Shown here: in pieces, positions 37,361-47,612 of the stretch
How the letters are laid out: each line of letters opens with the position of its first letter
Position numbering within the stretch: the stretch's first letter is position 1
Origin: Pseudovibrio denitrificans JCM 12308
GTDB lineage: Bacteria; Pseudomonadota; Alphaproteobacteria; Rhizobiales; Stappiaceae
Reading direction: 5' to 3'
Length of the DNA: 64,000 nt
Assembly: GCF_001310815.1 (NCBI RefSeq)
Contig: NZ_BAZK01000008.1
Span: forward strand, 124,001 to 188,000
The notes under the pieces: generated by a model
What the model was told of the DNA's origin: nothing
Database searches by the model: none
The model's input: the letters and a program-made list of their open reading frames with translations, nothing else
Position numbers and translations under genes: made by a program

Positions 37361-38862
37361 GGCATGCCACCCCGATTGATCGTGATCGGCTCGTGCTGGG
37401 TGATCTCGCAGAATGATCCGGTTAGGGACGCGCGAACGCGGTTCAGTCGCGTTTCCCAGTCATCGTAGGGCAGCAGGCCTGCTACAAGTACATTGCTGTT
37501 TTGGGCTGGCTTCGGCAGGAATCCGAAGTGGCGCGGGTCGCTTCCCAGCACGCGCACATCTGCCTGATCACCAAGAGCATAGGATATCTTGGCACCATCG
37601 ATCCAGTTGAGCGTATAAACCGGCGTTGGCTCACCGTCCTGCAATAGACCGCGACTGATCAGAGTGTCCTTTGCATCAAACCAGTCCGTGGCACGAATGG
37701 TCTCGTCCCAACGCGGTGGAGGGGAGCCGAGCGGCCGTGTCAGTAGTCCGGTTTTGAAATGCAGTCCTCCCAGCACCACGACGATCAGGATAAGCGTGGC
37801 TGAGGCCGTGAACGCGCGTTTGGCAATGACAACGCCGGACGGCTTGAGCTTGGCAAACCAACTGCCCAGAAGCGGGAAGAGGAACAGGTATCCGGCCATG
37901 GGCCAGTGGGGCAGCGTGTTTCGGGAAAGCAGGGCCACTGCGTTAAACACGATGATCGGGATAAGCGCGAGGCACAGGAAGTACCGGTCCGCCGCTGTTT
38001 TTTCTCCAGCACGGAAGAACCGCACCACAAGCCACAAGCACATAATCAGTGTCACCGGCTGCAGATAGGCCAGTTGCCCCAGAAGCATGCGCCCGGAGTT
38101 AAGCAGGTGGACGGGAAGATCAAAACCGGCAGAGGTCACCGAGCGGGAAAGCTGGAACCCGAATGACTGCCAGCCGTTCATGGCATTCCACCAGATGACC
38201 GGGCTGAAGACCAGAAGAGCAACGGCACTGGCGATGTAAGGGCCACGGGTGCGAAGGAGGGGGCGGAGCTCCCGATCTGAGAGCAGGAACAACAAGGCAC
38301 CCACCCCAGTCAAAACTGCCATGTACTTGGAGAGCAGAGCCAGACCAAACGCCAGTCCAACAGCGATCCAACGAGCATCGCTTATGTGGCGCGTGTTTGG
38401 GTTCAGAAGCGGGGTCAGCAGGCTGGCCGCGATCAACAGGAAGAGCATCATCGGCCCGTCGGGAACCACCCAGCTTCCTGCGGACAGGAGAAAGAACGGC
38501 GAGATGGAAAACCATGCAATCGCCCAGGCGCCAGCCTTTGCACCGTAAAAGCGGGAGGTCAGCTGATACAGCAGCAGGGTGGAAAGCACCGACATGGCGA
38601 TGAAGGGAAAGCGGAGCACGAAGCCTGCTTCAGAGCCTGTCAGCCATGATGTTGCGTGGATGATCCAGAAGGTCAGCGGCGGGTGGTCAAAATAGCTGAG
38701 AGAGGGATGCCGCGCTATGGCAACCATGTAGCTTTCATCCACGCCGAGACCAAGCAGGGCAGCGCCATAAAAACGGGCGAGGGTGGCAGCAAAAATTATA
38801 ATGAAAACAACAATGGCAATACGGGCTGGTGTGACGGCTCTGTCAATCATCAGCTGCCTCAT
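37321..38862 (-). CDS. GT39-family membrane glycosyltransferase (ArnT/PMT-like)
   Basis: 513 residues with many membrane helices. The N-terminal first loop carries GLGVDESYMVAIARHPSLSYF, with the Asp-Glu pair that is catalytic in GT39/ArnT enzymes, followed by DHPPLTFW. FSISPFFLLSAGSWVVPDGP is the next conserved loop and a soluble C-terminal tail follows. It transfers a sugar from an undecaprenyl-phosphate donor to lipid A, lipid or protein on the periplasmic face. The ATG at 38862 or the one four codons later (with AGG five bases upstream) is the start; further upstream codons lack family character. The 3' end overlaps the convergent effector gene by 40 bases. Confidence 0.82.
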   Translation of the reverse strand: MRQLMIDRAVTPARIAIVVFIIIFAATLARFYGAALLGLGVDESYMVAIARHPSLSYFDHPPLTFWIIHATSWLTGSEAGFVLRFPFIAMSVLSTLLLYQLTSRFYGAKAGAWAIAWFSISPFFLLSAGSWVVPDGPMMLFLLIAASLLTPLLNPNTRHISDARWIAVGLAFGLALLSKYMAVLTGVGALLFLLSDRELRPLLRTRGPYIASAVALLVFSPVIWWNAMNGWQSFGFQLSRSVTSAGFDLPVHLLNSGRMLLGQLAYLQPVTLIMCLWLVVRFFRAGEKTAADRYFLCLALIPIIVFNAVALLSRNTLPHWPMAGYLFLFPLLGSWFAKLKPSGVVIAKRAFTASATLILIVVVLGGLHFKTGLLTRPLGSPPPRWDETIRATDWFDAKDTLISRGLLQDGEPTPVYTLNWIDGAKISYALGDQADVRVLGSDPRHFGFLPKPAQNSNVLVAGLLPYDDWETRLNRVRASLTGSFCEITQHEPITINRGGMPYRALFLLSGSSC

Positions 38863-39083
38863 GATCAGGTTACTTCGCTTTTTGTTATGATGAGGATCAG
38901 ACAGTCTTGAGCAGCAGAACAGCGGAAACGCCAATGCAGTTTCCCTTTGGTTCAGCAACCTTCAGACAATCACTCCACCTCCAAACCCTTCTTCCTTATG
39001 AGCCTGAAGCTAACCTGAAAATTATGTAGTATTTTTATCAGTCAAACTGAGGGGCACAGCACGGGAGCTGGCAGACACGCACA

Positions 39084-39118
39084 AAAAAGCCCGCGACACA
39101 GCTGCATCGCGGGCTTTT
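39084..39118 (-). terminator. Intrinsic terminator of the beta-oxidation operon
   Basis: AAAGCCCGCGA, loop, TCGCGGGCTTTT. On the minus strand the stem is followed by TTTTTT, 18 bases after the hydratase/dehydrogenase stop. Confidence 0.85.
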
Positions 39119-39136
39119 GGTTTAGGTGGCTACAAC

Positions 39137-41284
39137 TCAGGCAGCAGCGAGTTTTTCGCTGCGTAGTTTGTTGAGCGCGCTTTCAGTCACTTCAAAGCGT
39201 GGGCCATACGCTGCAGCCAGTTCGTCAGCGCGTTTCTTGAAGGCATCAAGGCCAACGCCATGGATGAACTGGAGAGCACCGCCGGTGTGCGCCGGGAAGC
39301 CAATGGCGAAGATGGAGCCGATGTTGGCTTCCACTTCCGTACGCAGCACGCCTTCATCCAGACAGCGCAGAGTCTCGATGGCCTGACGGTACATCATGCG
39401 ATCTTCCGCATCCTGCATGGAAACGTTCAGATCCCGCTCCTTGAACTGGGAAAGCCCATCCCACAGCTTCTTGGTGCCATCCTCGGCATACTCGTAGAAG
39501 CCACCGCCGTAGTGACGACCACCACGGCCCATGTTCACCATGGACTGGCCAACCTTCACGTTGGAGCTGTCATCTGCCGGGAACCCGTTTTCAACACCAA
39601 GACGTGCATCCAGCGCGATGTGGGTCTCGTGGATCTTCTTGGTCAGCACCATGGAAACTTCGTCATGCACGGCCAGCGGGCCAACCGGCATGCCGATTTT
39701 CCAGGCGGCACGTTCAATGGCAACCGGGCTCATGCCATCCCGCATCAAAGCCAGACCTTCGTCCAGATAGGTGCCAAACACACGGCTGGTGAAGAAGCCA
39801 CGCTTGTCATTCACCACGATTGGCAGATAGCCTATCTGCTGCACGTAGTCATAGGCTTTGCGCAGGGTCTCTTCGCTGGTTTTGTCACCAACAATGATCT
39901 CAACGATCTTCATCTTATCGACCGGCGAGAAGAAGTGCAGGCCGATAAAGCGGGTCGGGTCCGGACAGCTTTCTGCCAGAATGGAGATTGGCAGCGTAGA
40001 CGTGTTGGAGCCGTAGATGCCGGTGTCGGAGAGCTGCTTATAGGTTTCCGGGATAACCTTCTCTTTCAGGGAGATATCCTCGAACACCGCTTCGATGATA
40101 ATGTCCGTGCCAGCGAAGGTCTCATCACTGTCCGTTGGTGTGATGCAGCTCAGCAGAGCATCCTTCTTAGCCTCATCCATACGGCCACGCTTGATGGCTT
40201 TGTCCGCCAGCTTGACGGAATAGCCTTTGCCTTTTTCCGCATTCTCAAGGCTCATGTCCTTCAGCGCAGTTGGCAGGCCGCGGCTGGCGTGTGCCCAGGC
40301 GATGCCTGAGCCCATCATGCCAGCACCGAGGATAGCAGAGCTTCCCGCTTTCCACGCATCGCCTTGCGGGCGAACCTTGCCAGACTTGATCGCCTGCATG
40401 CCGAAGAAGAAGGTGGTGATCGCAGCGCGGGCCTCAGTGGAGCGCAGAAGGGCTGCAAAGCCACGGCTTTCGTTGCGCAGCGCGCTGTCAAAGCCCATGC
40501 GCATGGAGTTGACGGCGATATCCATCACCTTTTCCGGTGCTGGCATCAGACCGCGAGTCTTATTGTACAGCATGGTTGGTGCCATGGCTGCCACCATGCG
40601 CACATTGGCGCTCTCCGCATTGCCGCCCGGATAGCGGAAGCCTTTTTGATCCCATGGCTGCGCGGCAGCCTCAGGGTTGGCTTTGATCCATGCTTTTGCG
40701 GCTGGGATCAGCTCTTCCGGTGTATCCACCAGCTCTTCCACCAGTCCGGCTTTCAGCGCCTTTTCCTGACGCAACTGTTTGCCTTCAGCCAGCAGAGGCA
40801 GAGCCGCTTCCAGACCCAGCTTTGCAGTGAGGCGAACAACGCCCCCAGCACCCGGTAACAGGCCAAGGGTTGCTTCCGGCAGGCCAACAACAGCCTTTGG
40901 TGAGTTGAGCAGAACGCGGTGGTTACAGGCAAGGCAGATCTCAAAACCACCACCAAGAGCCGCTCCGTTGATGGCCGCAACCACTGGCACCGGCAGCTTT
41001 TCCAGCTGGCGCAGGGGGGCTTTCATCTCTTCCACGTAGGCAAAGATGTCTTCCGGGTCCATGCTGCCGTGGAGCATCTCTTCCAGATCACCGCCTGCGA
41101 AGAAGGTCTTCTTGGCAGAGGCGATGACAACACCGGTAAGGCCCTCTTCAGCGGACAGCTTGGCCATCAGCTCTTTCATGCCTTCAAACCAAGCGCGGGT
41201 CATGGTGTTTGCGGACTTGCCTTGGGAGTCAAACGTAATCGTAACAATGCCGCTTGCGTCTTTTTCGTAAGTGTATTCAGACAT
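39137..41284 (-). CDS. Fatty-acid oxidation multifunctional protein (enoyl-CoA hydratase / 3-hydroxyacyl-CoA dehydrogenase)
   Basis: 715 residues, FadB/FadJ architecture. An N-terminal crotonase domain has FFAGGDLEEML and AALGGGFEICLACNHR, with the hydratase Glu in GLPEATLGLLPGAGG. A C-terminal NAD-dependent dehydrogenase domain has ILGAGMMGSGIAWAHASRG and IGLHFFSPVDKMKIVEII, then two helical dimerisation domains. It catalyses the second and third steps of beta-oxidation in the cytosol. Start ATG 41284. It follows the thiolase gene in the same operon with an 11-base gap and ends at an intrinsic terminator. FadJ-like size. Confidence 0.93.
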   Translation of the reverse strand: MSEYTYEKDASGIVTITFDSQGKSANTMTRAWFEGMKELMAKLSAEEGLTGVVIASAKKTFFAGGDLEEMLHGSMDPEDIFAYVEEMKAPLRQLEKLPVPVVAAINGAALGGGFEICLACNHRVLLNSPKAVVGLPEATLGLLPGAGGVVRLTAKLGLEAALPLLAEGKQLRQEKALKAGLVEELVDTPEELIPAAKAWIKANPEAAAQPWDQKGFRYPGGNAESANVRMVAAMAPTMLYNKTRGLMPAPEKVMDIAVNSMRMGFDSALRNESRGFAALLRSTEARAAITTFFFGMQAIKSGKVRPQGDAWKAGSSAILGAGMMGSGIAWAHASRGLPTALKDMSLENAEKGKGYSVKLADKAIKRGRMDEAKKDALLSCITPTDSDETFAGTDIIIEAVFEDISLKEKVIPETYKQLSDTGIYGSNTSTLPISILAESCPDPTRFIGLHFFSPVDKMKIVEIIVGDKTSEETLRKAYDYVQQIGYLPIVVNDKRGFFTSRVFGTYLDEGLALMRDGMSPVAIERAAWKIGMPVGPLAVHDEVSMVLTKKIHETHIALDARLGVENGFPADDSSNVKVGQSMVNMGRGGRHYGGGFYEYAEDGTKKLWDGLSQFKERDLNVSMQDAEDRMMYRQAIETLRCLDEGVLRTEVEANIGSIFAIGFPAHTGGALQFIHGVGLDAFKKRADELAAAYGPRFEVTESALNKLRSEKLAAA

Positions 41285-41295
41285 GGTCTTCCCCG

Positions 41296-42504
41296 TTATA
41301 CGCGCTCGATGATGGACGCGATGCCCATGCCGCCGCCAACACACATGGTGATCAGCGCACGCTTCTGGTTACGGCGCTCCAGCTCGTCAATCATGGTGGA
41401 CACCAGCATGCCGCCAGTTGCGCCCAGAGGGTGACCCATGGCGATCGCACCACCAACAACGTTCAGCTTCTCATCCGGCACGTTGAGGTCCTTCTGCAGA
41501 CGCATCATGACGGAAGCAAAGGCTTCGTTGATCTCAACCAAATCGATGTCATCAATGGCCAGGCCTGCCTTGGCCAGAGCCTTCTTGGAAGCTGGTCCCG
41601 GTCCGGTGAGCATGATGGTTGGGTCGGATGCTGTGACCGCTACTGAGAGCACGCGAGCGCGTGGGGTCAGGCCCATGTCCTTGCCCACTTGTTCACTGCC
41701 AAGCAGGATCAGGGAAGCACCATCCACGATACCGGAAGAGTTGCCCGGGGTGTGGACGTGGTTGATCTTTTCAACTTCAGGATAGCGGGCCAATGCCACC
41801 GCATCAAAGCCCATGGCACCATGCTTTTCAAAACTTGGACGCAGAGCACCCAGCGCCTGCATATCGGTGTTTGGCTTGATGAAGTCGTCTTTTTCCAGAA
41901 CGATGATGCCGTTTTCGTCTTTCACCGGCACGACGGACTTATCAAACCAGCCGTTGTCGCGCGCATGTGCTGCACGCTGCTGGCTGGCGACGGCGGCTGC
42001 ATCCACATCATCACGGCTCCAGCCCTCAATAGTGGCAATCAGGTCAGCGCCGATGCCCTGAGGCACGAAGCCGGTGGCAAGCACGGTTTCAGGGTCTTCG
42101 CTGAACGGGCCACCATCGGTACCCATCGGCACGCGGCTCATGCTTTCATAGCCACCAGCACAGATCATATCTTCCCAACCGGACGCGATACGCGCTGCGG
42201 CGGAGTTGAAGGTGTCCAGGCCAGACGCACAGAAGCGGTTGACCTGTGCTCCTGCCACAGTCTGATCCCAGCCTGCTTTCTGCAGGGCGATCTTTGGCAG
42301 AACAGCGCCCTGTTCGCGTACCGGCGTCACACAGCCCATGACAACATCATCCACCCGGGAGGTGTCGAGGTCGTGCCGGCTTTGCATTTCATCCAGCAGT
42401 GTGGTCACCAGATTGATTGGTTTGACTTCGTTGAGAGATCCGTCCGGCTTTCCTTTGGAACGCGGAGTGCGGATCGCATCATAGACGTATGCTGTCGTCG
42501 CCAT
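41296..42504 (-). CDS. Acetyl-CoA C-acyltransferase (3-ketoacyl-CoA thiolase)
   Basis: 402 residues, full-length thiolase. The nucleophile Cys is in [13 protein letters not shown], the [12 protein letters not shown] motif contributes to the active site, [15 protein letters not shown] carries the His and [11 protein letters not shown] the second Cys. It splits 3-ketoacyl-CoA with CoA in the last step of beta-oxidation. Lies between the acyl-CoA synthetase gene (70 bases upstream) and the multifunctional hydratase/dehydrogenase gene, so its substrate is most likely a fatty-acyl chain rather than acetoacetyl-CoA. Confidence 0.93.
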   Translation of the reverse strand: MATTAYVYDAIRTPRSKGKPDGSLNEVKPINLVTTLLDEMQSRHDLDTSRVDDVVMGCVTPVREQGAVLPKIALQKAGWDQTVAGAQVNRFCASGLDTFNSAAARIASGWEDMICAGGYESMSRVPMGTDGGPFSEDPETVLATGFVPQGIGADLIATIEGWSRDDVDAAAVASQQRAAHARDNGWFDKSVVPVKDENGIIVLEKDDFIKPNTDMQALGALRPSFEKHGAMGFDAVALARYPEVEKINHVHTPGNSSGIVDGASLILLGSEQVGKDMGLTPRARVLSVAVTASDPTIMLTGPGPASKKALAKAGLAIDDIDLVEINEAFASVMMRLQKDLNVPDEKLNVVGGAIAMGHPLGATGGMLVSTMIDELERRNQKRALITMCVGGGMGIASIIERV

Positions 42505-42573
42505 GTTTATCTACCGTGTCTTATCTTGAAATAAGGGTTTAAGGCCGGGGCAACCACGTCGCCCCGGCTGAAC

Positions 42574-44155
42574 TCAGGCAATCTCGCGGTCGTGCTTCTC
42601 CCAGAACGGCTCGCGGAGTTTGTTCTTTAAAACTTTGTTCATGGCAGAGAGCGGCAGCTCTTCCACCAGCGAAATGGAGCGCGGGCATTTGTAGCCAGCA
42701 ATGCGCTCTTTTGTGTGGGCGCGGATTTCTTCAAAGGTCGGCTCCTTGCCTTCCTTCGGCACAATCACCGCATGCACGGCCTCGCCGTAGGTTTCATCAG
42801 GAATGCCGATAACCGCCACCATGGAGACATCCGGGTGCGTGGAGATCGCGCTTTCCACCTCGGCGGTGTACACATTCTCTGCACCTGTAATGATCATGTC
42901 CTTCTTGCGGTCTTTCAGGGAGAGGATGCCCATCTCATCCAGCATGCCCACATCACCGGTGCGATACCCGCCATTCTTCAGCACAGCCGCCGTCTGTTCC
43001 GGCGCATCGTAGTAACGGCACATTACGGCAGGGGAGTAGAACACCACTTCGCCAATGGTGTTCGGCGGCAACTCATTGCCTTCATCATCTTCAATACGCA
43101 GCTGGATGAGCGGGGAGGCGCCTGACCGGCAGCACCCATTTTCATCAGATCACCACTATGGAACTGAGGATGTAGGAAGGTGCCTGCACCAGCCTCAGTC
43201 ATGCCGTAGACCTGCGTAAGTTCCGTCTTCGGGAACTTCTCCTGCACCAGCTTCAGCAGACCTTCCGAGATCGGCGAAGCGCCATAGACGATCTGTGCCA
43301 CACGCAGGAAATCCTCGGATTTGAACTCCGGTGAGTGGATCAGCATCTGGAACATGGCAGGTGCCATGAGGAAGGACGAGACATCAAATGCCTTGACTGC
43401 AGCCACGACAATATCCGGGCGGAACATCGGCACGATCAAAGATGGTTTGTTCTGGATGAGGCGCGCCAGCAGCAAGCCGTAGCCTGACAGGTGGAACAGC
43501 GGCATCACCATCAGCGCTGAGCGATCATGATAAGGAATGCCATTGGCCGCTACGACGTTGGCACTGGCGAGCATGGACTTGTGGGTGTGAACGACGCCTT
43601 TCGGGAAGCCGGTGGTGCCGCCGGTGTAGCTCATGAAGCACTCAGTCTCCACATCGCGGCCCAGCTCCAGCTCAATCGGCTCGCTCAAACAGTCCGCATA
43701 GGCTTTGGTGCCTTCCGGCTGCTCTTTCTCTCCCACATGGATGAAATGCTTCAGGCTTTCCGAGCGCTCTTTGATGGCAGCAACCATAGGCGCGAAGGTG
43801 TCATCATAAACAATCGCGGACATGCTGGAATGGCCGATGGCATAGAGCATCTCTTCAGCGGACCAGCGGATGTTGAGCGGAACGGAGATCATGCCTGCAA
43901 TCATGGTGCCGATCATGGCTTCCACATACTCAACCGAGTTGAGGCTGAGAATGGCAACGCGGGCGCCGGCTCAAGGCCCATATCCTGCAGGCCCTTTGCA
44001 AACTGGCGGGTGCGCGTGGCAAACTGCGGATTGCTGAAGGCACGACCGCCAAGGTCTTTAAACAACGGAATGCCAGTGTCCACCTTCTGCAGATGGTTCA
44101 CGAGCATATCAAAATTCATGGCACCTGCCGGTACTCCAGTATGTGTTCCAACCAT
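42574..44155 (-). CDS. AMP-forming long-chain acyl-CoA synthetase (FadD-like), two frame breaks
   Basis: About 527 residues after repair. ATG 44155 is the start because GGAGGGG lies just before it. AMP-binding signature CFMSYTGGTTGFPKGVVHTH (P-loop), QVYGMTEAGAG (motif II), YRTGDVGMLDEMG and DRKKDMIITGAENVYTAEVE (motif III), and the C-terminal PLSAMNKVLKN with the catalytic Lys. The frame breaks near 43969 (GLEP to ARVAILSLNSVEYVE) and near 43122 (GAAGQA to SPLIQLRIEDDE); each needs one restored base. It activates fatty or aromatic acids to acyl-CoA. Within the TetR-thiolase-hydratase operon it is the pathway entry enzyme. Confidence 0.85.
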
Positions 44156-44254
44156 ATTCCCCTCCCAAGTCATAGGTTGATCAGCGCGGTGTGCGCTGTG
44201 TTTTAAAATGCGAAGCCTGTTCTCCTCATGGTGCGCTTGTAGTGGCGCTTATTA

Positions 44255-44935
44255 TTAATCAGGCAATGATGGTATTAATGAATACGCTGCCGGTTTCAGC
44301 AGAGTGATATCGAGGCTTGGATGCAGCTTTTGCTGCAACGCGACCCCAAGCAAGTAACTTCCGATGGAAACGGCCTGAATGCCGGAATCCAGATCCTTTG
44401 GAAACGCACCTTCCGCCTTGCCGCGCTCCAGATAAGAGACAAGCAGGCGTTTGACGAAATCATGTGCGCGCGTCACTGCATCTCCCAAAAGGGCATAGTC
44501 TGTGACGCTGCCCGCCATCAGCGCAAAGTAAGCCTGATAACTGGGCTTATTCTGCAAATCATCAAAGTGAATGTCGATGTACCGCCGGATCGCCTCCCTG
44601 GCATCTGTCTCCGCAGGTATCTGGCTGGTGATGTGCTCCTCTGTTTCGCTCACCATGCGGTCGATCAGCTTAACGAACATCTCGTCTTTTTTGCCAAGCC
44701 GCTGAATGGTGAGGCCGCGGCTGTATCCGGCCTTCAGACCAATACTCTCGCAGGTCGCCATCTGAATGCCGTCCTCATTGATGATGGTCACCAGCGCATC
44801 AAAGAGCTTGCGTTCAGATTCCTCACGCCGTTCTGCCTGTGTCTTTTTCTTTTCCAAAGCCAGCCAACATTCACTCAAGTTAATTGTTGAACGTTTAGCA
44901 AATAAGGAAAAGAGAGTCCATGACGTAAACGTCAT
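44255..44935 (-). CDS. TetR-family transcriptional regulator
   Basis: Up to 226 residues. The N-terminal HTH is a TetR_N domain (about residues 40-90: LFDALVTIINEDGIQMATCE, SIGLKAGYSRGLTIQRLGKK) and a TetR_C-like helical ligand-binding domain follows. The true start is uncertain: the ATG at 44935 precedes about 25 residues without family character, and a TTG at 44878 or 44857 may be real. It is the first gene on the strand of the acyl-CoA synthetase/beta-oxidation genes, so it probably represses them and responds to acyl-CoA, like FadR/PsrA-type regulators (inference). Confidence 0.8.
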   Translation of the reverse strand: MTFTSWTLFSLFAKRSTINLSECWLALEKKKTQAERREESERKLFDALVTIINEDGIQMATCESIGLKAGYSRGLTIQRLGKKDEMFVKLIDRMVSETEEHITSQIPAETDAREAIRRYIDIHFDDLQNKPSYQAYFALMAGSVTDYALLGDAVTRAHDFVKRLLVSYLERGKAEGAFPKDLDSGIQAVSIGSYLLGVALQQKLHPSLDITLLKPAAYSLIPSLPD

Positions 44936-45424
44936 ATCATTGATGAATGAGCCTAAGGAATAAGGGGGGCTGTTTGCAATCGGTAAGAAATGAGGGGCGC
45001 ACGTGTTGAGAAGGGGCCACGCCCAACCCCGCGAAGTCTATCTGAAGGATAGATTGAACCTGCGAATCCAACTGGAGCTTCTTTCTTTTAAAGAGAGAAG
45101 CGACTTCAGCTCTCTGACCCCATGTGCGATCGCTGCAAACACATCCGTTCTTCACATGTCAGAGCTAAACTGACTGAGCGGACGCCTCATTTTTGATGTG
45201 AATAACATCAGAGTTACTACGTATGGCGCTACTACGGATCGCACTTTGCCAGTTGCCCTGACATGATGCGACCACCTGAACAGCCTCGGAAGAGCCCTTA
45301 AGATTGAATACCTAAGGTGTTTTGGCGTAATTCTGCGCTTTCTGAAGACCAATAATCATGGAATATTTATTTCATTGATTAGAATATTGGCTCAATTCAT
45401 CCAAATATCTGCATAAAAATTCCA
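44936..45424. other. Intergenic region
   Basis: About 490 bases between the TetR gene and the LacI-type gene. Several short open frames (60-72 codons, minus strand) lack ribosome-binding sites and family character. A stretch near 45220-45300 reads as low-complexity peptide-like sequence on the plus strand (YVWRYYGSHFASCPDMMRPP) and could be a decayed gene, but nothing was recognised. Confidence 0.35.
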
Positions 45425-46444
45425 TCAGATATTGAAGCGTGTCTTCAAAACAGGTGGTAAAAGCTCGTATTCTGGTTGATTTCCATCAGGAAAATCTTTT
45501 TGCCGCCTAATGAGCTTAATACAGCGCTTGAGCTCAGTTTCCATATCATGGGTGATTACGAAGTCCATCTGGCCATTCTCCAGCAGCCTGCGGGAGTTCT
45601 CATTGAGCTCGTGGCCAATAAAGGCGATCGGTAAACCCAGCTCACGGATCGCCTTGGCAATGCCCGTGTTTCCGCCAGCCACGTTATAGACGCCAAGCGG
45701 TTTAGCCCCTTCATCCAGTCTACTTTTGAAAAGCTTGTAGACCGTCTCCGCATCATCATTGGAGTTGATGATCTCTGAGATGGTGAGATTGGGGTATTCC
45801 TTGCGCAACAAGCGGCGGAACCCGGTCTCACGACCTTCCTGACAGCGGTAATGCGCGCTGGTTGCAAGGAAGATTTCGCCGGACCGGTCACCTGAAAGTT
45901 TACCAAGCAACTGCGCGGCGCAAAGACCGGCTGCAATCTGATCCATCCCAACGTAACCAAGGTGTTTAGGGCTCTCCTGGTCTGTGGTCAGACATATAAC
46001 AGGCGTTCCATTTTCGCTGATTTCTTCAATGGCACGGGTGATCGCAGGGTGTTCGCGCACTGCGATGATGATGCCATCATACTTGCGCGCCCAGGCAATC
46101 ATCTGCTCAGAAAACACACTCGGCTCAAAGTCTTTGGTGTGGGATGTGAAGCACTTGAAGCGCACATTCGGATCATTCCCGTAGCGACGCTCCACCATCT
46201 CCAGAAGCTCCTCAATGAAGCTTGTTCCGGAATCTACCAGCAGTCCAACCGTTATCGGAGAAACTGTTTCTGCAACAACCTCTTCCGGTGCACGCAGCTC
46301 GTTCAGAGCCTTGTGAACCAGCTCCACCTTCCTCTTGGAAACACCACCCCGTTTGTTGAGGACACGGTCAACTGTTGCGGTCGAAACTCCTGCCTTGTTT
46401 GCGATATCCAACACGCTCGGATTCTGCCAGCTGCCCCGCCTCAT
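45425..46444 (-). CDS. LacI-family transcriptional regulator
   Basis: 339 residues. The N-terminal LacI HTH (PSVLDIANKAGVSTATVDRV, LNKRGGVSKRK) includes the hinge, followed by a periplasmic-binding-like ligand domain (PITVGLLVDSG, YVGMDQIAAGLCAAQLLG, PIAFIGHELNENSRRL). It starts at ATG 46444 with AAAGGTGA upstream, and the divergent isomerase/transporter genes start at 46675. A TTTGAT-N9-ATCAAA palindrome between them is its likely operator. It should repress the isomerase-RbsBAC-type operon until a sugar or cyclitol binds. Confidence 0.88.
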   Translation of the reverse strand: MRRGSWQNPSVLDIANKAGVSTATVDRVLNKRGGVSKRKVELVHKALNELRAPEEVVAETVSPITVGLLVDSGTSFIEELLEMVERRYGNDPNVRFKCFTSHTKDFEPSVFSEQMIAWARKYDGIIIAVREHPAITRAIEEISENGTPVICLTTDQESPKHLGYVGMDQIAAGLCAAQLLGKLSGDRSGEIFLATSAHYRCQEGRETGFRRLLRKEYPNLTISEIINSNDDAETVYKLFKSRLDEGAKPLGVYNVAGGNTGIAKAIRELGLPIAFIGHELNENSRRLLENGQMDFVITHDMETELKRCIKLIRRQKDFPDGNQPEYELLPPVLKTRFNI

Positions 46445-46454
46445 ATATATCACC

Positions 46455-46475
46455 TTTGATTGTTAAACCATCAAA
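46455..46475. promoter_or_regulatory. Candidate LacI-family operator
   Basis: TTTGAT-TGTTAAACC-ATCAAA, a 6-base inverted repeat with a 9-base centre, lying 10 bases upstream of the LacI gene start in the divergent intergenic region. Further ATCAA half-sites follow at 46479-46484. Confidence 0.5.
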
Positions 46476-46674
46476 CATATCAATCTTAACGCCGAAATTC
46501 ACATTTTGACTTCAGGAGAGCAAACCTTCCAAAATATTGAATTCATGGAATATTCGTTCTCTGAATCCGATTTTATCAGTAATTTCAGACTCTAAATTGA
46601 CAGGTACCATTACTTACATATCATCTTTAGCAGATCAAATTGATGTTTATACATCGGACATTGGGAGAAGTCGT

Positions 46675-47511
46675 TTGTCGGGAAACATCAACTTCGCATT
46701 GAACCACATGCTGGCACCTCAAATGACGTTGGACGCGTTTTTTGGAATGGCAGCTTCCATGGGGATCAATGCCGTAGAAATCCGCAATGACATTGCTGGC
46801 AATCCGTTCGAACTGAACACGCCAGCGGAAGACGTCAAGGCACTGGCTGTTAAGCACGGTGTCGAAATCATCAGCATCAATGCACTTCAACGGTTCAACG
46901 AGTGGTCAGAGGTTCGTCTTGCTGAAGCAAACGAACTGATCGGCTTTGCTGAGCGTTGTGGCTCCAAGGCCCTCGTCATGTGTCCGGTCAACGACCATGA
47001 CTATGGCAAAAGCGATGATGAGCTGGCTGCGAACCTGCGCCAGTCGCTGAAAGAACTCAAGCCTCTGCTGGAAACCGCCGGTGTGACCGGTCTGGTTGAG
47101 CCTCTCGGCTTCCCGCAGTGCTCCTTGCGCCGCAAGGCGGATGCTGTTGCAGCGATCCGCGATGTGGACGGTGAGGGCGTGTTCAAGCTGGTGCATGACA
47201 CATTCCATCATCACCTTGCTGAAGAAACCGAATTCTTCGCTGACCAAACCGGTCTTATGCACATTTCTGGCGTGGAAGATCCAAGTCTTTCCATCGCTGA
47301 AATGCTGGATGACCACCGCCTGCTGGTGGGTGAAGCGGACCGTCTGGGCAACGCTGCTCAGATCAAAACCATGCTTGCAAACGGGTATACGGGTCACGTG
47401 TCTCTGGAGCCATTTTCTCCAGTTGTGCATGCCCTTGAAAACGTGGTGGACGCCACGCAGGCAAGCTTTGATTTCCTGAAAAAAGAATTGCAGGCAGCCA
47501 ACGCTGCCTGA
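46675..47511 (+). CDS. TIM-barrel sugar isomerase/epimerase (IolI/MocC-like)
   Basis: 278 residues from the TTG at 46675, preferred because GGGAGAAG lies immediately upstream and family similarity starts there; upstream in-frame sequence is not protein-like. AP-endonuclease-2/xylose-isomerase-like barrel. Conserved elements are MAASMGINAVEIRNDI, ALVMCPVNDHD, GVTGLVEPLGFPQCSLR, HDTFHHHLAEE (metal ligands) and GHVSLEPFSP. IolI/IolE-type proteins act on inosose and related cyclitols, and MocC of rhizopine catabolism also belongs here. Directly upstream of the periplasmic binding protein gene and likely in its operon. Confidence 0.78.
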   Translation: MSGNINFALNHMLAPQMTLDAFFGMAASMGINAVEIRNDIAGNPFELNTPAEDVKALAVKHGVEIISINALQRFNEWSEVRLAEANELIGFAERCGSKALVMCPVNDHDYGKSDDELAANLRQSLKELKPLLETAGVTGLVEPLGFPQCSLRRKADAVAAIRDVDGEGVFKLVHDTFHHHLAEETEFFADQTGLMHISGVEDPSLSIAEMLDDHRLLVGEADRLGNAAQIKTMLANGYTGHVSLEPFSPVVHALENVVDATQASFDFLKKELQAANAA

Positions 47512-47542
47512 GTATCCAGGCGACTGATTTCGCTAAATTAAT

Positions 47543-47599
47543 TGGCGCAGGTGGGGACTTGCGCCAGCATAATCTTGGGAGAAGTGCCACCTAAGGCAC
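47543..47599 (+). other. Two hairpins in the isomerase-binding protein gene spacer
   Basis: TGGCGCA-N10-TGCGCCA (47543-47566) and GTGCC-ACCTAA-GGCAC (47584-47599), just before the GGAGGAGG ribosome-binding site of the binding-protein gene. Probably an RNA processing or stabilising element that raises binding-protein expression (inference). Confidence 0.5.
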
Positions 47600-47612
47600 G
47601 GAGGAGGAAGTA

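Noticed and set aside
44937..45352. Two minus-strand open frames and a possible transposase remnant between the TetR and LacI genes
   Set aside because: No motif, inverted terminal repeat or target duplication could be seen.
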